Shown here: positions 1 through 8,722 of the stretch, in pieces
Layout of the letters: every line of letters starts with the position of its first letter
Numbering within the stretch: the first letter of the stretch is position 1
NCBI GenBank assembly: GCA_022823145.1
Contig: JAJDXS010000083.1
Span: forward strand, 62,001 to 126,000
From: Gemmatimonadota bacterium
GTDB lineage: Bacteria > Gemmatimonadota > Gemmatimonadetes > Longimicrobiales > Gaopeijiaceae
Direction: 5' to 3'
Length of the DNA: 64,000 bases
Program-made: the position numbers and the translations under genes
The notes under the pieces: generated by a model
What the model was told of the DNA's origin: nothing
The model's input: only the letters and a program-made list of their open reading frames with translations
The model's database searches: none

Positions 1-608
1 GCCTGCGCCAGGCCGCCTTCGCCCTCGCCCCAGGAGACGCGGCCGTCGCCATCGGCGTCGGTGCCGTTGACGATGGCGTCGACCATCGCCGAGATCTCTT
101 CGGCAAGCGCCGTGGCCGCTGCCATGTCGGTCGCCGCAGCCACTTCCGCCGCCTTCCCGGCGATGCCCTCACCCCATGTCGCGACGTTCTGGCAAGCGGT
201 CCCGACGTGGTTGGAGTGCGTCCTCACCGCATCCGACGCGTCGTCCGACCCGCCGGCCATCCCGATGTGCTGGGCGCAGCCGTTGGCGGCCCTCACGAGC
301 CCGTAGCCCCTGCCCGGTCCCCTCTCGGAGGTGGATGGATCGATCGCGTGCAGCACGTGTACGATGTGCCGCTGGATCCCGGCCAGATCCCCGGATCCGG
401 CGGCGAGGCCGGCGTGCTGGGCCGCGACTTCGGCCTCGGCCTCGGCGGCCGCGAGGAGCCCGACGTTGTCCGGCGTGCCGTTGAACATGTCTCCGACGTG
501 CCCGATATGCCGGTGCGCGGCGCTCTGCGCAGAGGCGGTCTGGGCGGCCGCGGCCACGAGGACGGCGGCGGCGAGGGCCGCAGCGGTCAGCTGTCTTGCG
601 TTCACCAT
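1..608 (-). CDS. Exported His-rich protein with EF-hand loop (partial, 3' end off window)
   Basis: The frame is open from an ATG at 608 to the window edge, about 202 codons, so the C-terminus is missing. A GGGAGAAG ribosome-binding site lies just upstream of the start. Residues 1 to about 28 form a signal peptide (Ala/Val/Leu-rich, ending near QTASAQS). The mature part is helical-looking and rich in His, in patches such as HRHIGHV, QRHIVHVLH, AQHIGM and RTHSNHV, with two Cys, one of them in CAQH. Close to the edge is a textbook calcium-binding EF-hand loop, DADGDGRVSWGE. No family is recognised. A periplasmic metal-binding helical protein is an inference from the His patches and the loop. It is divergent from the lipoprotein at 818, with about 200 bp between them. 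Confidence 0.75.
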   Translation of the reverse strand, partial: MVNARQLTAAALAAAVLVAAAAQTASAQSAAHRHIGHVGDMFNGTPDNVGLLAAAEAEAEVAAQHAGLAAGSGDLAGIQRHIVHVLHAIDPSTSERGPGRGYGLVRAANGCAQHIGMAGGSDDASDAVRTHSNHVGTACQNVATWGEGIAGKAAEVAAATDMAAATALAEEISAMVDAIVNGTDADGDGRVSWGEGEGGLAQ

Positions 609-817
609 GTTGTCTTCTCCCTTGGTGTCGAGTGTGACGGTATTGTCGGCGGGTCGTTCTCGCGCGAAAAAGTACGCATCTTTGCCGGGCTGAACCAGAT
701 GGGCGAGTGCCGGTGTGCGGGGTGCGGGCGTCGTCGCCCGGCCGCTGTCGCTTCACGGGTCCGCACGCTAGACTTGGCCCCGGCACGATATCTCCCCCCC
801 GGACCAGGCTGTACGCC

Positions 818-1699
818 ATGTCTTCGATGAAGCCGCGGATCTCGATTTCCGCCCCGTCGCTCTCCCTGGCCACTGTGGTTGCGGCTGCGCTTGTCGTCGC
901 GGGCTGCGCCGCCCCCGAGCAGTCCGGCGCCTCGGGCAGCGAGGCGGATGCCGCGACCGACGCACCCGCGGCCACCGCGACTCCCGCCGCGCCCACGGAC
1001 GCCTCGGCCCTGGCTGCGCTCCTCGCCGACCGCCAGGCCGTCTTCGGGACCTTCTCCGGCCCGACGATCCGCGAACAGGGCGCGCTCATGGGCCAGAACC
1101 GCGAACTCGACTTCGTGTTCTACTCGCTGGAGTCAGGTCCATTTGACATAATGACAACTGAACTTTACATGGCGGGGGTCGCTGAAGGGTCGGGGGCCGA
1201 GGCGCCGCATCCCCTGATCCTCCGCGTGCCGCCGATCCGTGACGGCGAGGACGCGGCGCGGGCCAACGTAGCCACGGCGCTCGACGCGGGCGTTGCGGCG
1301 ATCGTGTTCCCGCACGTGGAATCGAGCGCGGACGCCGCCGTGGCTGTCTCGGCCATGGGCGACGAGCTCTGGCCCGGCAACCAGGCGGGCTCGCTGCTCA
1401 GCATCCTGATCATCGAGGACCGTAGCGGGGTCGAGCGCGCCGACGATATCGTCGCGACGCCGGGCGTGAGCGTCGTCTTCGCCGGGCCGGGCGACCTGCG
1501 CCGCTCCTACGAGGGCGACATGGAAGCGGTGGAGGCCGCGATCCAGACCGTGCTGGCGGCGTGCCAGGCCCACGAGGTGCCGTGCGGCATCACCGCCGGC
1601 GTCGACGACATCGCCGAACGGATCGGTCAGGGCTTCCGCATGTTCATCGTGAACGACGCGGCCGCCGTGAGCGCGGGGAGGGCGGCGGCGGGGCGGTAG
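818..1699 (+). CDS. HpcH/HpaI aldolase-like lipoprotein
   Basis: A 293-residue protein. The N-terminus has a lipoprotein signal with lipobox VVAGC, followed by an Ala/Thr/Asp linker of about 40 residues; ATG 827 is an alternative start. The rest matches the class II pyruvate aldolase fold of HpcH/HpaI. Seen are DFVFYSLESGPFD, an LRVPP segment with the substrate-contacting Arg, IIED (metal Glu) and FAGPGDL (metal Asp). The position that carries the catalytic Asp-His pair in HpaI (DGEHAP) reads SLESGP here, so both residues appear to be Ser. Export of an aldolase-family domain is itself unusual. It may be a divergent aldolase or a non-catalytic binding protein. Family assignment is fairly sure, activity is not. 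Confidence 0.75.
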   Translation: MSSMKPRISISAPSLSLATVVAAALVVAGCAAPEQSGASGSEADAATDAPAATATPAAPTDASALAALLADRQAVFGTFSGPTIREQGALMGQNRELDFVFYSLESGPFDIMTTELYMAGVAEGSGAEAPHPLILRVPPIRDGEDAARANVATALDAGVAAIVFPHVESSADAAVAVSAMGDELWPGNQAGSLLSILIIEDRSGVERADDIVATPGVSVVFAGPGDLRRSYEGDMEAVEAAIQTVLAACQAHEVPCGITAGVDDIAERIGQGFRMFIVNDAAAVSAGRAAAGR

Positions 1700-1721
1700 G
1701 GTTGCGCCCGCCCGGGAGCAG

Positions 1722-2348
1722 CTATCCGGAAAGCGGGATGCGAATGGACCCTACGAGCGAGACGGTGCGGTTGCGGCCGGGAGGCGCGTCGTCGTCGGCG
1801 AAGATCTCGCTCAGGCCCTCGGTGACCAGCAGCGTGAGGCCGACGAGACCTGCGTCGTAGCCCGCCCCGACGGTGACCCCCAGATCGTCGTTCGTTTCGA
1901 TATTCATCTCGTCGCAGCTCCGGTCGCTCGACAGGTCGATCCCTGCGGCCGAAACGTCGAAGGCCACATTGCATCGCAAGTCGCGCCCCACGGTCGCGCC
2001 GCCGAGAAGGTGGAGGTCGCCGCCGATCTCGAGCAGACCACGCAGCACGGCATAGTCCACCTCGATGTTCAACTGTCCGGTCGCGCCGTCCTCATTGATC
2101 TCCGACCCCGCGCCCTTCTGGATGTAGCCGGCTTCCACTCGCAGTCCGATCGCGTCGACCACCCGCAGGGACAACCCCGCCGCGGCATTCAGTCCGACGC
2201 GGCTTTCCGTGGCTTCCTCTTCCGTCGCGAAGGCCATGGTCGCGCCGGCCCCGAGGATCAGGTCGGTGGTTCTTCCCTGCGCCTGGATGGTGCCGACAGA
2301 GACCGCGAGCAGGAATGTGCAGAAAAGGGGTGCCAGGGGCGGTCTCAT
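1722..2348 (-). CDS. Outer-membrane beta-barrel protein
   Basis: A 208-residue protein starting at ATG 2348 with a signal peptide (MRPPLAPLF...IQAQG). The frame is open further upstream to 2486, but that part covers the 50-bp repeat and is unlikely to be translated. The mature chain alternates hydrophobic and polar residues (LILGAGATMAF, LSLRVVDAIGLRVEAGY, VSLVGSIRIPL) as in small porin-like barrels, and two Cys could form a disulfide. It ends with a short strand instead of the usual terminal Phe. Convergent with the HpcH-like gene. Its original upstream neighbour was probably the M14 peptidase at 3933, before the ATPase unit came between them. No substrate can be inferred. Confidence 0.7.
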   Translation of the reverse strand: MRPPLAPLFCTFLLAVSVGTIQAQGRTTDLILGAGATMAFATEEEATESRVGLNAAAGLSLRVVDAIGLRVEAGYIQKGAGSEINEDGATGQLNIEVDYAVLRGLLEIGGDLHLLGGATVGRDLRCNVAFDVSAAGIDLSSDRSCDEMNIETNDDLGVTVGAGYDAGLVGLTLLVTEGLSEIFADDDAPPGRNRTVSLVGSIRIPLSG

Positions 2349-2435
2349 GGGTGAAACGTAGCGGTGGGCCGGGGGGTGTTCAAGCTGGAGCGTGGTGCCT
2401 GCGGGGAGGGCGCCGGCAGGGGCGGGAGGCTGACC

Positions 2436-2485
2436 GCATGGTCCCGCAGAAACCACCAGGGACAAGAGCATGCTCGGATGGGACA
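2436..2485. repeat. 50-bp direct repeat, copy 1
   Basis: Perfect 50-bp match to 3807-3856 in the same orientation. It contains the 10-bp palindrome GAGCATGCTC, with GGGACA on both sides. Copy 1 lies about 90 bp upstream of the outer-membrane gene and just beyond the 3' end of the ATPase gene. Confidence 0.9.
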
Positions 2486-2507
2486 AATGTGCGCGCAGGG
2501 GGATATC

Positions 2508-3695
2508 CTAGCGCCACACGGCGTCAGGCATGATCCGGCGCATGAACCCGTCGAAGCGTGGCACGGTAAAGGCGGTCTCACCGTGGCCGGGGCTCCACAC
2601 CATGCCTTTGGAGATCAGTTGCGCACGCAGTGGGCCGAGCGACGTCACCGCCCGGCCAAGTCGCGAAGCGATGTCCCCGGAGCGGTGCGGCCCGGCGCCG
2701 AGTTCGGCCATCGCGCGCAGGTAGCGCTTCTCGGAAGGGGTCAGACGGTCGAAGCGCACCATGAAGAAGCTCTCGTCCAGGGTGGCCATGGTCTCGGGAG
2801 CGGCGGACGCCACGTCGCGGGGCGTGATCGGAGAGCTGTCAGCCTGGTTCCATACGTGTCGCCCCCATTCCTGGAGGAAGTACGGGTAGCCTTCGGACTC
2901 CCGGAAGATCAGCGAGATCGCTTCCTCCTCGTACTCGATGCCCAGCGCTGCCGCCGGCCGGCCGATTGCCTCAGCTGCTGCGCCTGGAGAGAGCGGTCCC
3001 ACATCGGGAAAATCGAAGAGCCGCTCCGCGTATGACTTGGCTCGGCCCAACCGCCCGCGAAGCTGCGGCAGGCCCGCGCCCAGGAGGATGACCGGCAACT
3101 GACGCTGCGCCGTCCTGTGCAACGCGACGATCAGCGCGGCCAACTCCTTCTCGGCCACATACTGAAGTTCGTCCACGATCATGACAAGACCGGTTTCGGC
3201 GCTCCGACAGGCCAGCCCGACGCTCTCCAGCAGCTCCTGCAGGTCGAGTTCCAGGTCGCCGTTGTCAGCGAGGCCAGGCTCCGGATCCAGGTCCAGGCCC
3301 ACCTCGATATCGTGAAACTTCACCTTGAGCGCGCCGGCGAAACCAGCCAGAGCACGGAGCGCGCGGCGTGAGAGGTGACGAGCCCTGGACCGCTTGGCCA
3401 ACTGAATGAGTGTCCGACGGATCCCGGGGGCGAGAAGGGCTGGAAGAGATCGGGATTCGGGGGCCTCCACCTGCGCTACGAGAAGACCCTGTGCTTCCGC
3501 CAGCCCCCGCATTCTGAGCAACAGTACCGTCTTGCCGACACCGCGAAGCCCCAGGAGCATCACGCTCTTCGTGGGTCTACAGATCCTGGTCCGGCCGAGA
3601 GCGACCTCCACTTTGCCCAGGATGTCCGCACGTCCGGCCAGTTCTGGCGGTGGCATCCCGGCACCGGGCGAGTAGGGGTTCAGGACAGGGTCCAT
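2508..3695 (-). CDS. AAA+ ATPase of the archaeal-type / Orc1-like family with C-terminal winged helix
   Basis: A 395-residue protein. It begins with the NPYSPGAG..PPELAGR motif typical of a widespread family of stand-alone ATP-binding proteins. Walker A is GLRGVGKT at residues 49-56 and Walker B is VMIVDELQ near 170, followed by a sensor-like LLGAGLPQL. The C-terminal 90 residues (LTPSEKRYLRAMAELG onward) resemble a winged-helix DNA-binding domain. The start ATG at 3695 has no strong ribosome-binding site. A TATAAA box (3706-3711 on this strand) lies only 11 nt upstream of it, so a leaderless message is possible. The gene stands alone between two 50-bp direct repeats. The molecular role of this family is not established; association with mobile DNA is an inference from the repeats. 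Confidence 0.8.
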   Translation of the reverse strand: MDPVLNPYSPGAGMPPPELAGRADILGKVEVALGRTRICRPTKSVMLLGLRGVGKTVLLLRMRGLAEAQGLLVAQVEAPESRSLPALLAPGIRRTLIQLAKRSRARHLSRRALRALAGFAGALKVKFHDIEVGLDLDPEPGLADNGDLELDLQELLESVGLACRSAETGLVMIVDELQYVAEKELAALIVALHRTAQRQLPVILLGAGLPQLRGRLGRAKSYAERLFDFPDVGPLSPGAAAEAIGRPAAALGIEYEEEAISLIFRESEGYPYFLQEWGRHVWNQADSSPITPRDVASAAPETMATLDESFFMVRFDRLTPSEKRYLRAMAELGAGPHRSGDIASRLGRAVTSLGPLRAQLISKGMVWSPGHGETAFTVPRFDGFMRRIMPDAVWR

Positions 3696-3697
3696 TG

Positions 3698-3775
3698 GGT
3701 CACCATTTATACCGAGTTTCGTCAGGTTATGTCTTCACAATAATATCGCTAAACTTAATATAAGTCGACGTTCCG
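3698..3775 (-). promoter_or_regulatory. AT-rich upstream region of the ATPase gene
   Basis: About 75 bp that are far more AT-rich than anything nearby, holding TATAAA (minus strand, 3706-3711) and stretches such as TTATATTAAG. It is the likely promoter of the ATPase gene. No convincing -35 box could be placed. Confidence 0.4.
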
Positions 3776-3806
3776 TGTTGCGACTGGCCATCCACCGGGC
3801 TCCGGA

Positions 3807-3856
3807 GCATGGTCCCGCAGAAACCACCAGGGACAAGAGCATGCTCGGATGGGACA
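3807..3856. repeat. 50-bp direct repeat, copy 2
   Basis: Identical to 2436-2485, same orientation. It lies about 75 bp upstream of the M14 peptidase start and about 110 bp upstream of the ATPase start on the other strand. No third copy was noticed in the window. Confidence 0.9.
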
Positions 3857-3932
3857 CTTGCGCCCGGGTGCTCATGCGGCCCCATAATCCCCCATCAAGA
3901 CCCACACCCCCAGAATCCAGGACCCGAGTGTG

Positions 3933-6581
3933 ATGACCCGACGCATGCCCCGAATCTTCGCCGCCTCCGCCTGCGCCCTCGCCCTGTTCCTTTCGGGCCC
4001 GACGCTCGCCTCGACCCCTGCAGCCGCGCAGACCCCCGCCGCCGCTCCGATCCCCACCCCCGAGGAGTTCTTCGGCCACAAGATGGGCGCGGACCGCAAG
4101 CTCGCGCGCTGGGACAGGCTCGTCGAGTACTACGAGCTGATCGACGCCGCCAGCGACCGCGTGCAGGTCGTGCACATGGGCCCGTCCACCCTCGGCGAGC
4201 CCTTCCTCTCGATCTTCGTCTCGTCGCCCGCCAACCTGGCCCGTCTCGACGACTACAAGCGCATGAACGCGGTACTGCAGGACCCGCGCGGCCACAGCCA
4301 GGCGGCCATCGACGACGCCATCGCCAACGGCAAGGTCGTCTTCGTGCAGTCCTACGCGCTCCACTCCACCGAGGTCGCCGGCGCCCAGTCGCCGGCCGAG
4401 ATCATGTACCTCTTCGCCACCCGCGACGACGAAGAGATCCACGAGATCCTCGACAACACGATCTCGATCCTCATCCCAGCCTTCAATCCCGACGGGGTCG
4501 GCATCGTCAACGAGTGGTACGACCGCTGGGTCGGCACCGAGTACGAGGGCGCGAGTCCGCCCGAGCTCTACCACCACTACATCGGGCACGACAACAACCG
4601 CGACGCCTTCATGCAGAACACGGTCGAGTCGCGCTACGGGGCCGAGATCATGTTCCGCGAGTGGATCCCCCAGGCGTTCATCGACCACCACCAGATGGGC
4701 GCGTACACCGCCCGCATCTACCTGCCGCCCTACGCCGAGCCGATCCGTCCGGAAGGCGACCCGCTGGTGTGGCGCGAGATGTCGTGGTACGGCGCGCACA
4801 TGGCCTACCGCATGGAGGAGGCCGGCTTCCAGGGCACGGTCAACGCCGCGATCTACTCGGGCTGGGGGCACTTCGGGTTCCACTGGATCACGCCGTTCCA
4901 CAACATCGCGGGGATGCTCACCGAGTCGGCCAGCGCCCGCCTCGCGACACCGCTCTACGTCCACCCGGACCAGTTGCAGGGCTCGCGCCAGCTCCCCGAG
5001 TACGAGGCCCAGACGACCTTCCCGAACCCGTGGCCGGGCGGCTGGTGGCGCGTGCGCGACATCGTGGAGCGCCAGATCGTCGCGACCTTCTCGCCGCTCG
5101 AGATCGCGGCGAAGAACCGCGCGACCGTGCTCCGCAACGCCTACAACAAGTCCAGCCGCCAGATCGCGCGCGGCCTGGAGGGCGACATCAAGGCGTACGT
5201 GATCCCCGCGGCCCAGCACGACCCGCTCACCATGGCCAAGATGGTCGACAAGCTGCTCCTGCAGGGCATCACCATCGAGCGCGCGCCCGCCGACTTCACC
5301 CACGAAGGCCGCGCCTACGGCGAGGGCACCTACGTGGTGTCGCTCGCCCAGCCGAAGCGCGGCGTCATCCGCTGGCTGCTGGGCCAGACCTACTACCCCG
5401 ACAACAGCTACACCCGCAACCGCGACGGCGACCCGATCCGCCCGTACGACATGTCGGCCGATGTGATCGCGGAGTTCATGGGGGTGAGGGTCGACCCCGT
5501 CGGCACGGCGATCGAGGCACCCCTGACGGTGGTATCCGGCCCCGTCGAGCCTGCGGGAATGGTTGCCTCATCCGCCCCGGACGGATACCGGATCGACGGC
5601 ACCCTCAACGACGCCTTCAAGGCGGTCAACCACCTCTTCACGGCCGGCGCATCGGTGCGCCGCGTCACCGAGGACGGCGCGGGGGCGAAGCGCGGCGACT
5701 TCGTGGTCGACGCGGGCACGTCCGCCGACGCCATCGCCGAAATCGCGGCGGCCACCGGCGTCGACTTCGCCGCGCTCGACGGCGACGCGTCCGGCATCAG
5801 CCACCCGCTCACCCGGCAGCGCATCGGCATGTACCAGCGCTACTACAACGGCAACATGGACGAAGGGTGGACGCGCTGGCTGCTGGAAGACTTCGACTTC
5901 GAATACACGAGCCTCTTCGACCCGGACATCCTGGCCGGCGACCTGCACGAGCGCTGGGACGTGATCATTCTCCCCAACGACTCGAAGCAGATGATGCTCG
6001 GGCCCACAGGGAGCCCGGCCGGCGGCCGTGGGCCCGATCCCGCCGGCACGCCGCCCGAATACCGCAGCGGGTTCGGCGAGGAGGGCGTCGCTGCACTGGA
6101 CGCCTTCGTGCGCAACGGCGGCACGCTCGTCACCTTCGCCCAGGCGGGCGAGCTGGTCCTCGACGAGTTCGACGTGCCCGTGCGCAACGCCGTCGCGGGC
6201 ATGTGGGGCAACGAGTTCTGGGCCCCCGGCTCCACCCTGAAGGTGACGGTCGACACGTCGAGCCCGTTCGGCTACGGCATGCCCGGCGACGCCCTGGCGA
6301 CCTATCTCGCTGGCGGCCAGGTCTACGAGACGCAGCCCGGGGCGCGCAGTTCCGACGTGCGGCGCGTCGTCACCTATATCGACCGCGACATCCTGCAGAG
6401 CGGCTGGCTGCTGGGCGAAGAGGCCATCGCCAACAAGGCGGCCATGGTGTCGGTCGACCACGGTGAGGGCACGATCGTCATGATCGGCTTCCGCGCCCAG
6501 CACCGCGCCCAGACGCACGGCACCTTCAAGCTGCTGTTCAACGCGCTGACGGGGCGGGGAGGTGAGCGGCCCCGGGCGTAG
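3933..6581 (+). CDS. Secreted M14-family zinc carboxypeptidase with C-terminal domain
   Basis: An 882-residue protein starting at ATG 3933; an in-frame GTG sits directly before it at 3930. The signal peptide covers residues 1 to about 33, with the cut near AAAQT. The N-terminal domain carries the M14 metal site: HSTE gives His144 and Glu147, and DHHQ near 251-254 supplies the third ligand. Between them is DNNRD, the usual Asn-Arg substrate-binding pair. The C-terminal 350 residues look like a glutamine-amidotransferase-type alpha/beta domain (WDVIILPND, GGTLVTF) with no evident catalytic Cys. This large two-domain arrangement is common among exported peptidases of soil and marine phyla. It probably trims peptides outside the inner membrane. 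Monocistronic. Confidence 0.88.
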   Translation: MTRRMPRIFAASACALALFLSGPTLASTPAAAQTPAAAPIPTPEEFFGHKMGADRKLARWDRLVEYYELIDAASDRVQVVHMGPSTLGEPFLSIFVSSPANLARLDDYKRMNAVLQDPRGHSQAAIDDAIANGKVVFVQSYALHSTEVAGAQSPAEIMYLFATRDDEEIHEILDNTISILIPAFNPDGVGIVNEWYDRWVGTEYEGASPPELYHHYIGHDNNRDAFMQNTVESRYGAEIMFREWIPQAFIDHHQMGAYTARIYLPPYAEPIRPEGDPLVWREMSWYGAHMAYRMEEAGFQGTVNAAIYSGWGHFGFHWITPFHNIAGMLTESASARLATPLYVHPDQLQGSRQLPEYEAQTTFPNPWPGGWWRVRDIVERQIVATFSPLEIAAKNRATVLRNAYNKSSRQIARGLEGDIKAYVIPAAQHDPLTMAKMVDKLLLQGITIERAPADFTHEGRAYGEGTYVVSLAQPKRGVIRWLLGQTYYPDNSYTRNRDGDPIRPYDMSADVIAEFMGVRVDPVGTAIEAPLTVVSGPVEPAGMVASSAPDGYRIDGTLNDAFKAVNHLFTAGASVRRVTEDGAGAKRGDFVVDAGTSADAIAEIAAATGVDFAALDGDASGISHPLTRQRIGMYQRYYNGNMDEGWTRWLLEDFDFEYTSLFDPDILAGDLHERWDVIILPNDSKQMMLGPTGSPAGGRGPDPAGTPPEYRSGFGEEGVAALDAFVRNGGTLVTFAQAGELVLDEFDVPVRNAVAGMWGNEFWAPGSTLKVTVDTSSPFGYGMPGDALATYLAGGQVYETQPGARSSDVRRVVTYIDRDILQSGWLLGEEAIANKAAMVSVDHGEGTIVMIGFRAQHRAQTHGTFKLLFNALTGRGGERPRA

Positions 6582-6608
6582 CCGAACGCGAACCGGCGGG
6601 TTCCCCGA

Positions 6609-7481
6609 CTACGCCCCGAGCATCTCCCGCAGCCGCTCCAGCGCCGCCGCCGAATTCGCCGCGATCACCGAACCGGCGGCCGGGCCGATCGCGCCGCCCT
6701 CGACGCGCTCGACCGCGCCGCCGGCCTCGGTGACCAGCAGCACGCCGGCGCCGAAGTCCCACGGCGCCAGGCGGGCCTCCCAGAAACCGTCGAGGATGCC
6801 GTTGGCGACGTAGGCGAGGTCGATCGCGGCAGCCCCCGTGCGGCGCACGCCGGATGTGCGGCGCAGCGCGCGCTCGAGCTGGCGCAGGTAGGGCTCCATC
6901 ACGTCGTGCGCCTTGAAGGGGAAGCCGGTGCCGAGCAGGAAGGCGCGCAGGTCGGCGGTGCGGCTGACGGCGACGGGTTGGCCGTTCTCGCTGGCGCCCC
7001 GGCCGCGGGCGGCGGTCCAGACCTTGCCCAGCGCCAGGGCGTCGACGGCGGCGGCGAGGGGGCCGCGGGAGTCCCACACGGCCACCGACGCCGCGTGATA
7101 TGGATGGCGGTGCATGTAGTTCGTGGTGCCGTCGAGGGGGTCGACGAGCCAGATGTATCCCGCGTCGGGTGCTCCGGCGTGCTCGCCGCCTTCCTCTTCG
7201 GCCATGATCGCATGGTGGGGGTGCCGTGCGCGGATCACGGCCAGGGCGGCGTCCTGGGCGGCCATGTCGACGTCGGTGACGAAGTCGTTGTGCATGGTCT
7301 TGGCGCCAGTGCGGCGGTGGCCTCCCTCGCGGGCCGCGTCCCGGTGGATCCGGGCGGCGGCACGCGCGGCTTCGGTGGCCGTGGCGAGGAACTGCTCGAT
7401 GGAGTCGGCGTGGTTGCCACCGGTCGGGGTGGTCGCCGCTGGCGTCACGGCGGTGCTTCCTGCAGGCTCGTGTTCGCTCAT
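6609..7481 (-). CDS. Inositol monophosphatase family protein
   Basis: A 290-residue cytoplasmic Mg-dependent phosphatase. The family signatures are present in order: MAEEEGG, WLVDPLDGTTNY (metal-binding Asp residues and the activating Thr) and PWDFGAGVLLVTEAGG near the C-terminus. An N-terminal stretch of about 30 residues, rich in Ala/Thr, precedes the fold. Likely substrates are inositol-1-phosphate or related sugar phosphates. 3'-phosphoadenosine phosphatase activity is a less likely alternative. It is convergent with the M14 peptidase, 27 bp apart, and divergent from trpS across about 170 bp. Confidence 0.88.
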   Translation of the reverse strand: MSEHEPAGSTAVTPAATTPTGGNHADSIEQFLATATEAARAAARIHRDAAREGGHRRTGAKTMHNDFVTDVDMAAQDAALAVIRARHPHHAIMAEEEGGEHAGAPDAGYIWLVDPLDGTTNYMHRHPYHAASVAVWDSRGPLAAAVDALALGKVWTAARGRGASENGQPVAVSRTADLRAFLLGTGFPFKAHDVMEPYLRQLERALRRTSGVRRTGAAAIDLAYVANGILDGFWEARLAPWDFGAGVLLVTEAGGAVERVEGGAIGPAAGSVIAANSAAALERLREMLGA

Positions 7482-7650
7482 GACATGGAGTCCGTTGCGG
7501 GGAGTCGGCCGCGCCCGGGTCGTCGCCCTGACAACCCCGACAAAAGGGTCGAACTGAGGCGCGGGCTACGCTAAGTTACCTTGGCTGTGCTCCGAAGCAG
7601 CCCTCGTTCGCCCCTGTAACAGCCTGCGCCTTCAGAACCCGTCCGCGCCC

Positions 7651-8694
7651 ATGACCCGTCCTTCGCTCGTCTATTCAGGCATCCAGCCGACCGCCGTGAT
7701 GACCATCGGCAACTACTTCGGCGCGGTGAAGAACTGGGCGCGGCTCCAGTACGAGCGCGAGTGCGTCTACTGCGTCGTGGACCTGCACGCGCTGACGTCG
7801 CCCGATGCGGGGGGAGATCTGAAGCACGCGTCTCGGGAGATGTTCGTAAGCCTGCTGGCGGCCGGGATCGACCCCGATCGGACCACCGTGTACATCCAGT
7901 CCACCGTGCCCGAGCAGACCGAGCTGTGCTGGCTGCTGGCGACGCTGACCTCGCTCGGCGACCTGAGCCGCATGACGCAGTTCAAGGAGAAGTCGGTGCT
8001 GCTCAGGGGCGGCGACTCCGACGACGACGGGACGTTCGTCTCGGCCGGGCTGCTCTTCTATCCGGTGCTGCAGGCGGCCGACATCCTGGCGTATCGGGCG
8101 GGTTGCGTGCCGGTGGGGCAGGACCAGGCGCAGCACCTCGAGCTGAGCCGGGGGATCGCGCGGCGCTTCAACAGCCGGTTCGGGTTCGTGTTTCCGGAGC
8201 CCGAGACGCTGCTGACGCAGGTGCCCAAGGTGATGTCGACCGCCGATCCTACGCGGAAGATGAGCAAGAGCCTGGGGCCGCGGCACTACATCGGGCTCTT
8301 CGAGGAGGAGGCGTCGGTGCGGAAGAAGATCCGCTCCGCGGTGACGGATTCGGGGGTGACGCCGAGCGGCGAGGTCAGCCCCGGGATCGAGAACCTGCTG
8401 ACGCTGCTGGCGGCCTGCGGCGAGGAGGACGATGCCCGGCAGATGCGCGCGGACTACTTTGCCGGTACTCTTCGCTATGTGGACCTGAAGGGCCGGACGG
8501 CGGATGCGCTGGTGGCTCTGACTTCGGAGATGCGCGACCGGCGGGCCGATGTACTGCGCCGTGAGCCGGACCTGGACGGGCGGATCATGGAGATGGCCGC
8601 GCGGGCGCGGGCGATGGCGGGCGAGACGCTGGGGCTGGCGCGCGAGAAGATGGGTATCTTCCCGCCCGGGCGGCGGACCCGCGGTGCGAAATGA
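7651..8694 (+). CDS. trpS: Tryptophanyl-tRNA synthetase
   Basis: A 347-residue class I aminoacyl-tRNA synthetase that charges tRNA-Trp in the cytoplasm. The N-terminal GIQPTAVMTIGNY carries the HIGH-equivalent as TIGN, a variant also present in the Geobacillus enzyme. The second signature is KMSKS at residues 203-207. Length is typical for the bacterial enzyme. It opens a short same-strand series with the DapA-family gene (28 bp downstream) and purA. Confidence 0.96.
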   Translation: MTRPSLVYSGIQPTAVMTIGNYFGAVKNWARLQYERECVYCVVDLHALTSPDAGGDLKHASREMFVSLLAAGIDPDRTTVYIQSTVPEQTELCWLLATLTSLGDLSRMTQFKEKSVLLRGGDSDDDGTFVSAGLLFYPVLQAADILAYRAGCVPVGQDQAQHLELSRGIARRFNSRFGFVFPEPETLLTQVPKVMSTADPTRKMSKSLGPRHYIGLFEEEASVRKKIRSAVTDSGVTPSGEVSPGIENLLTLLAACGEEDDARQMRADYFAGTLRYVDLKGRTADALVALTSEMRDRRADVLRREPDLDGRIMEMAARARAMAGETLGLAREKMGIFPPGRRTRGAK

Positions 8695-8722
8695 CGACTC
8701 GGAACAAAGGTGTGACGCTGGA

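Larger units (their letters stand above)
2436..3856. mobile_element. Putative repeat-flanked ATPase unit
   Basis: One ATPase gene (2508-3695) and its AT-rich upstream region lie between two identical 50-bp direct repeats, giving a unit of 1371 bp plus one repeat. The unit separates two divergent exported-protein genes that would otherwise share a short intergenic region. There is no transposase or recombinase inside and no terminal inverted repeat was seen. It could have arrived by recombination at a dispersed repeat, or be mobilised in trans. The repeats are seen; mobility is inference. Confidence 0.4.

Noticed and set aside
169..1089. A 306-codon minus-strand frame covering the divergent promoter region
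   Set aside because: It is Arg-rich and overlaps the exported protein at 1-608 and the lipoprotein at 818, both of which have signal peptides and ribosome-binding sites.
3735..5303. A 522-codon frame opposite the M14 peptidase
   Set aside because: An antisense shadow created by high G+C; the plus-strand frame carries the M14 catalytic motifs.
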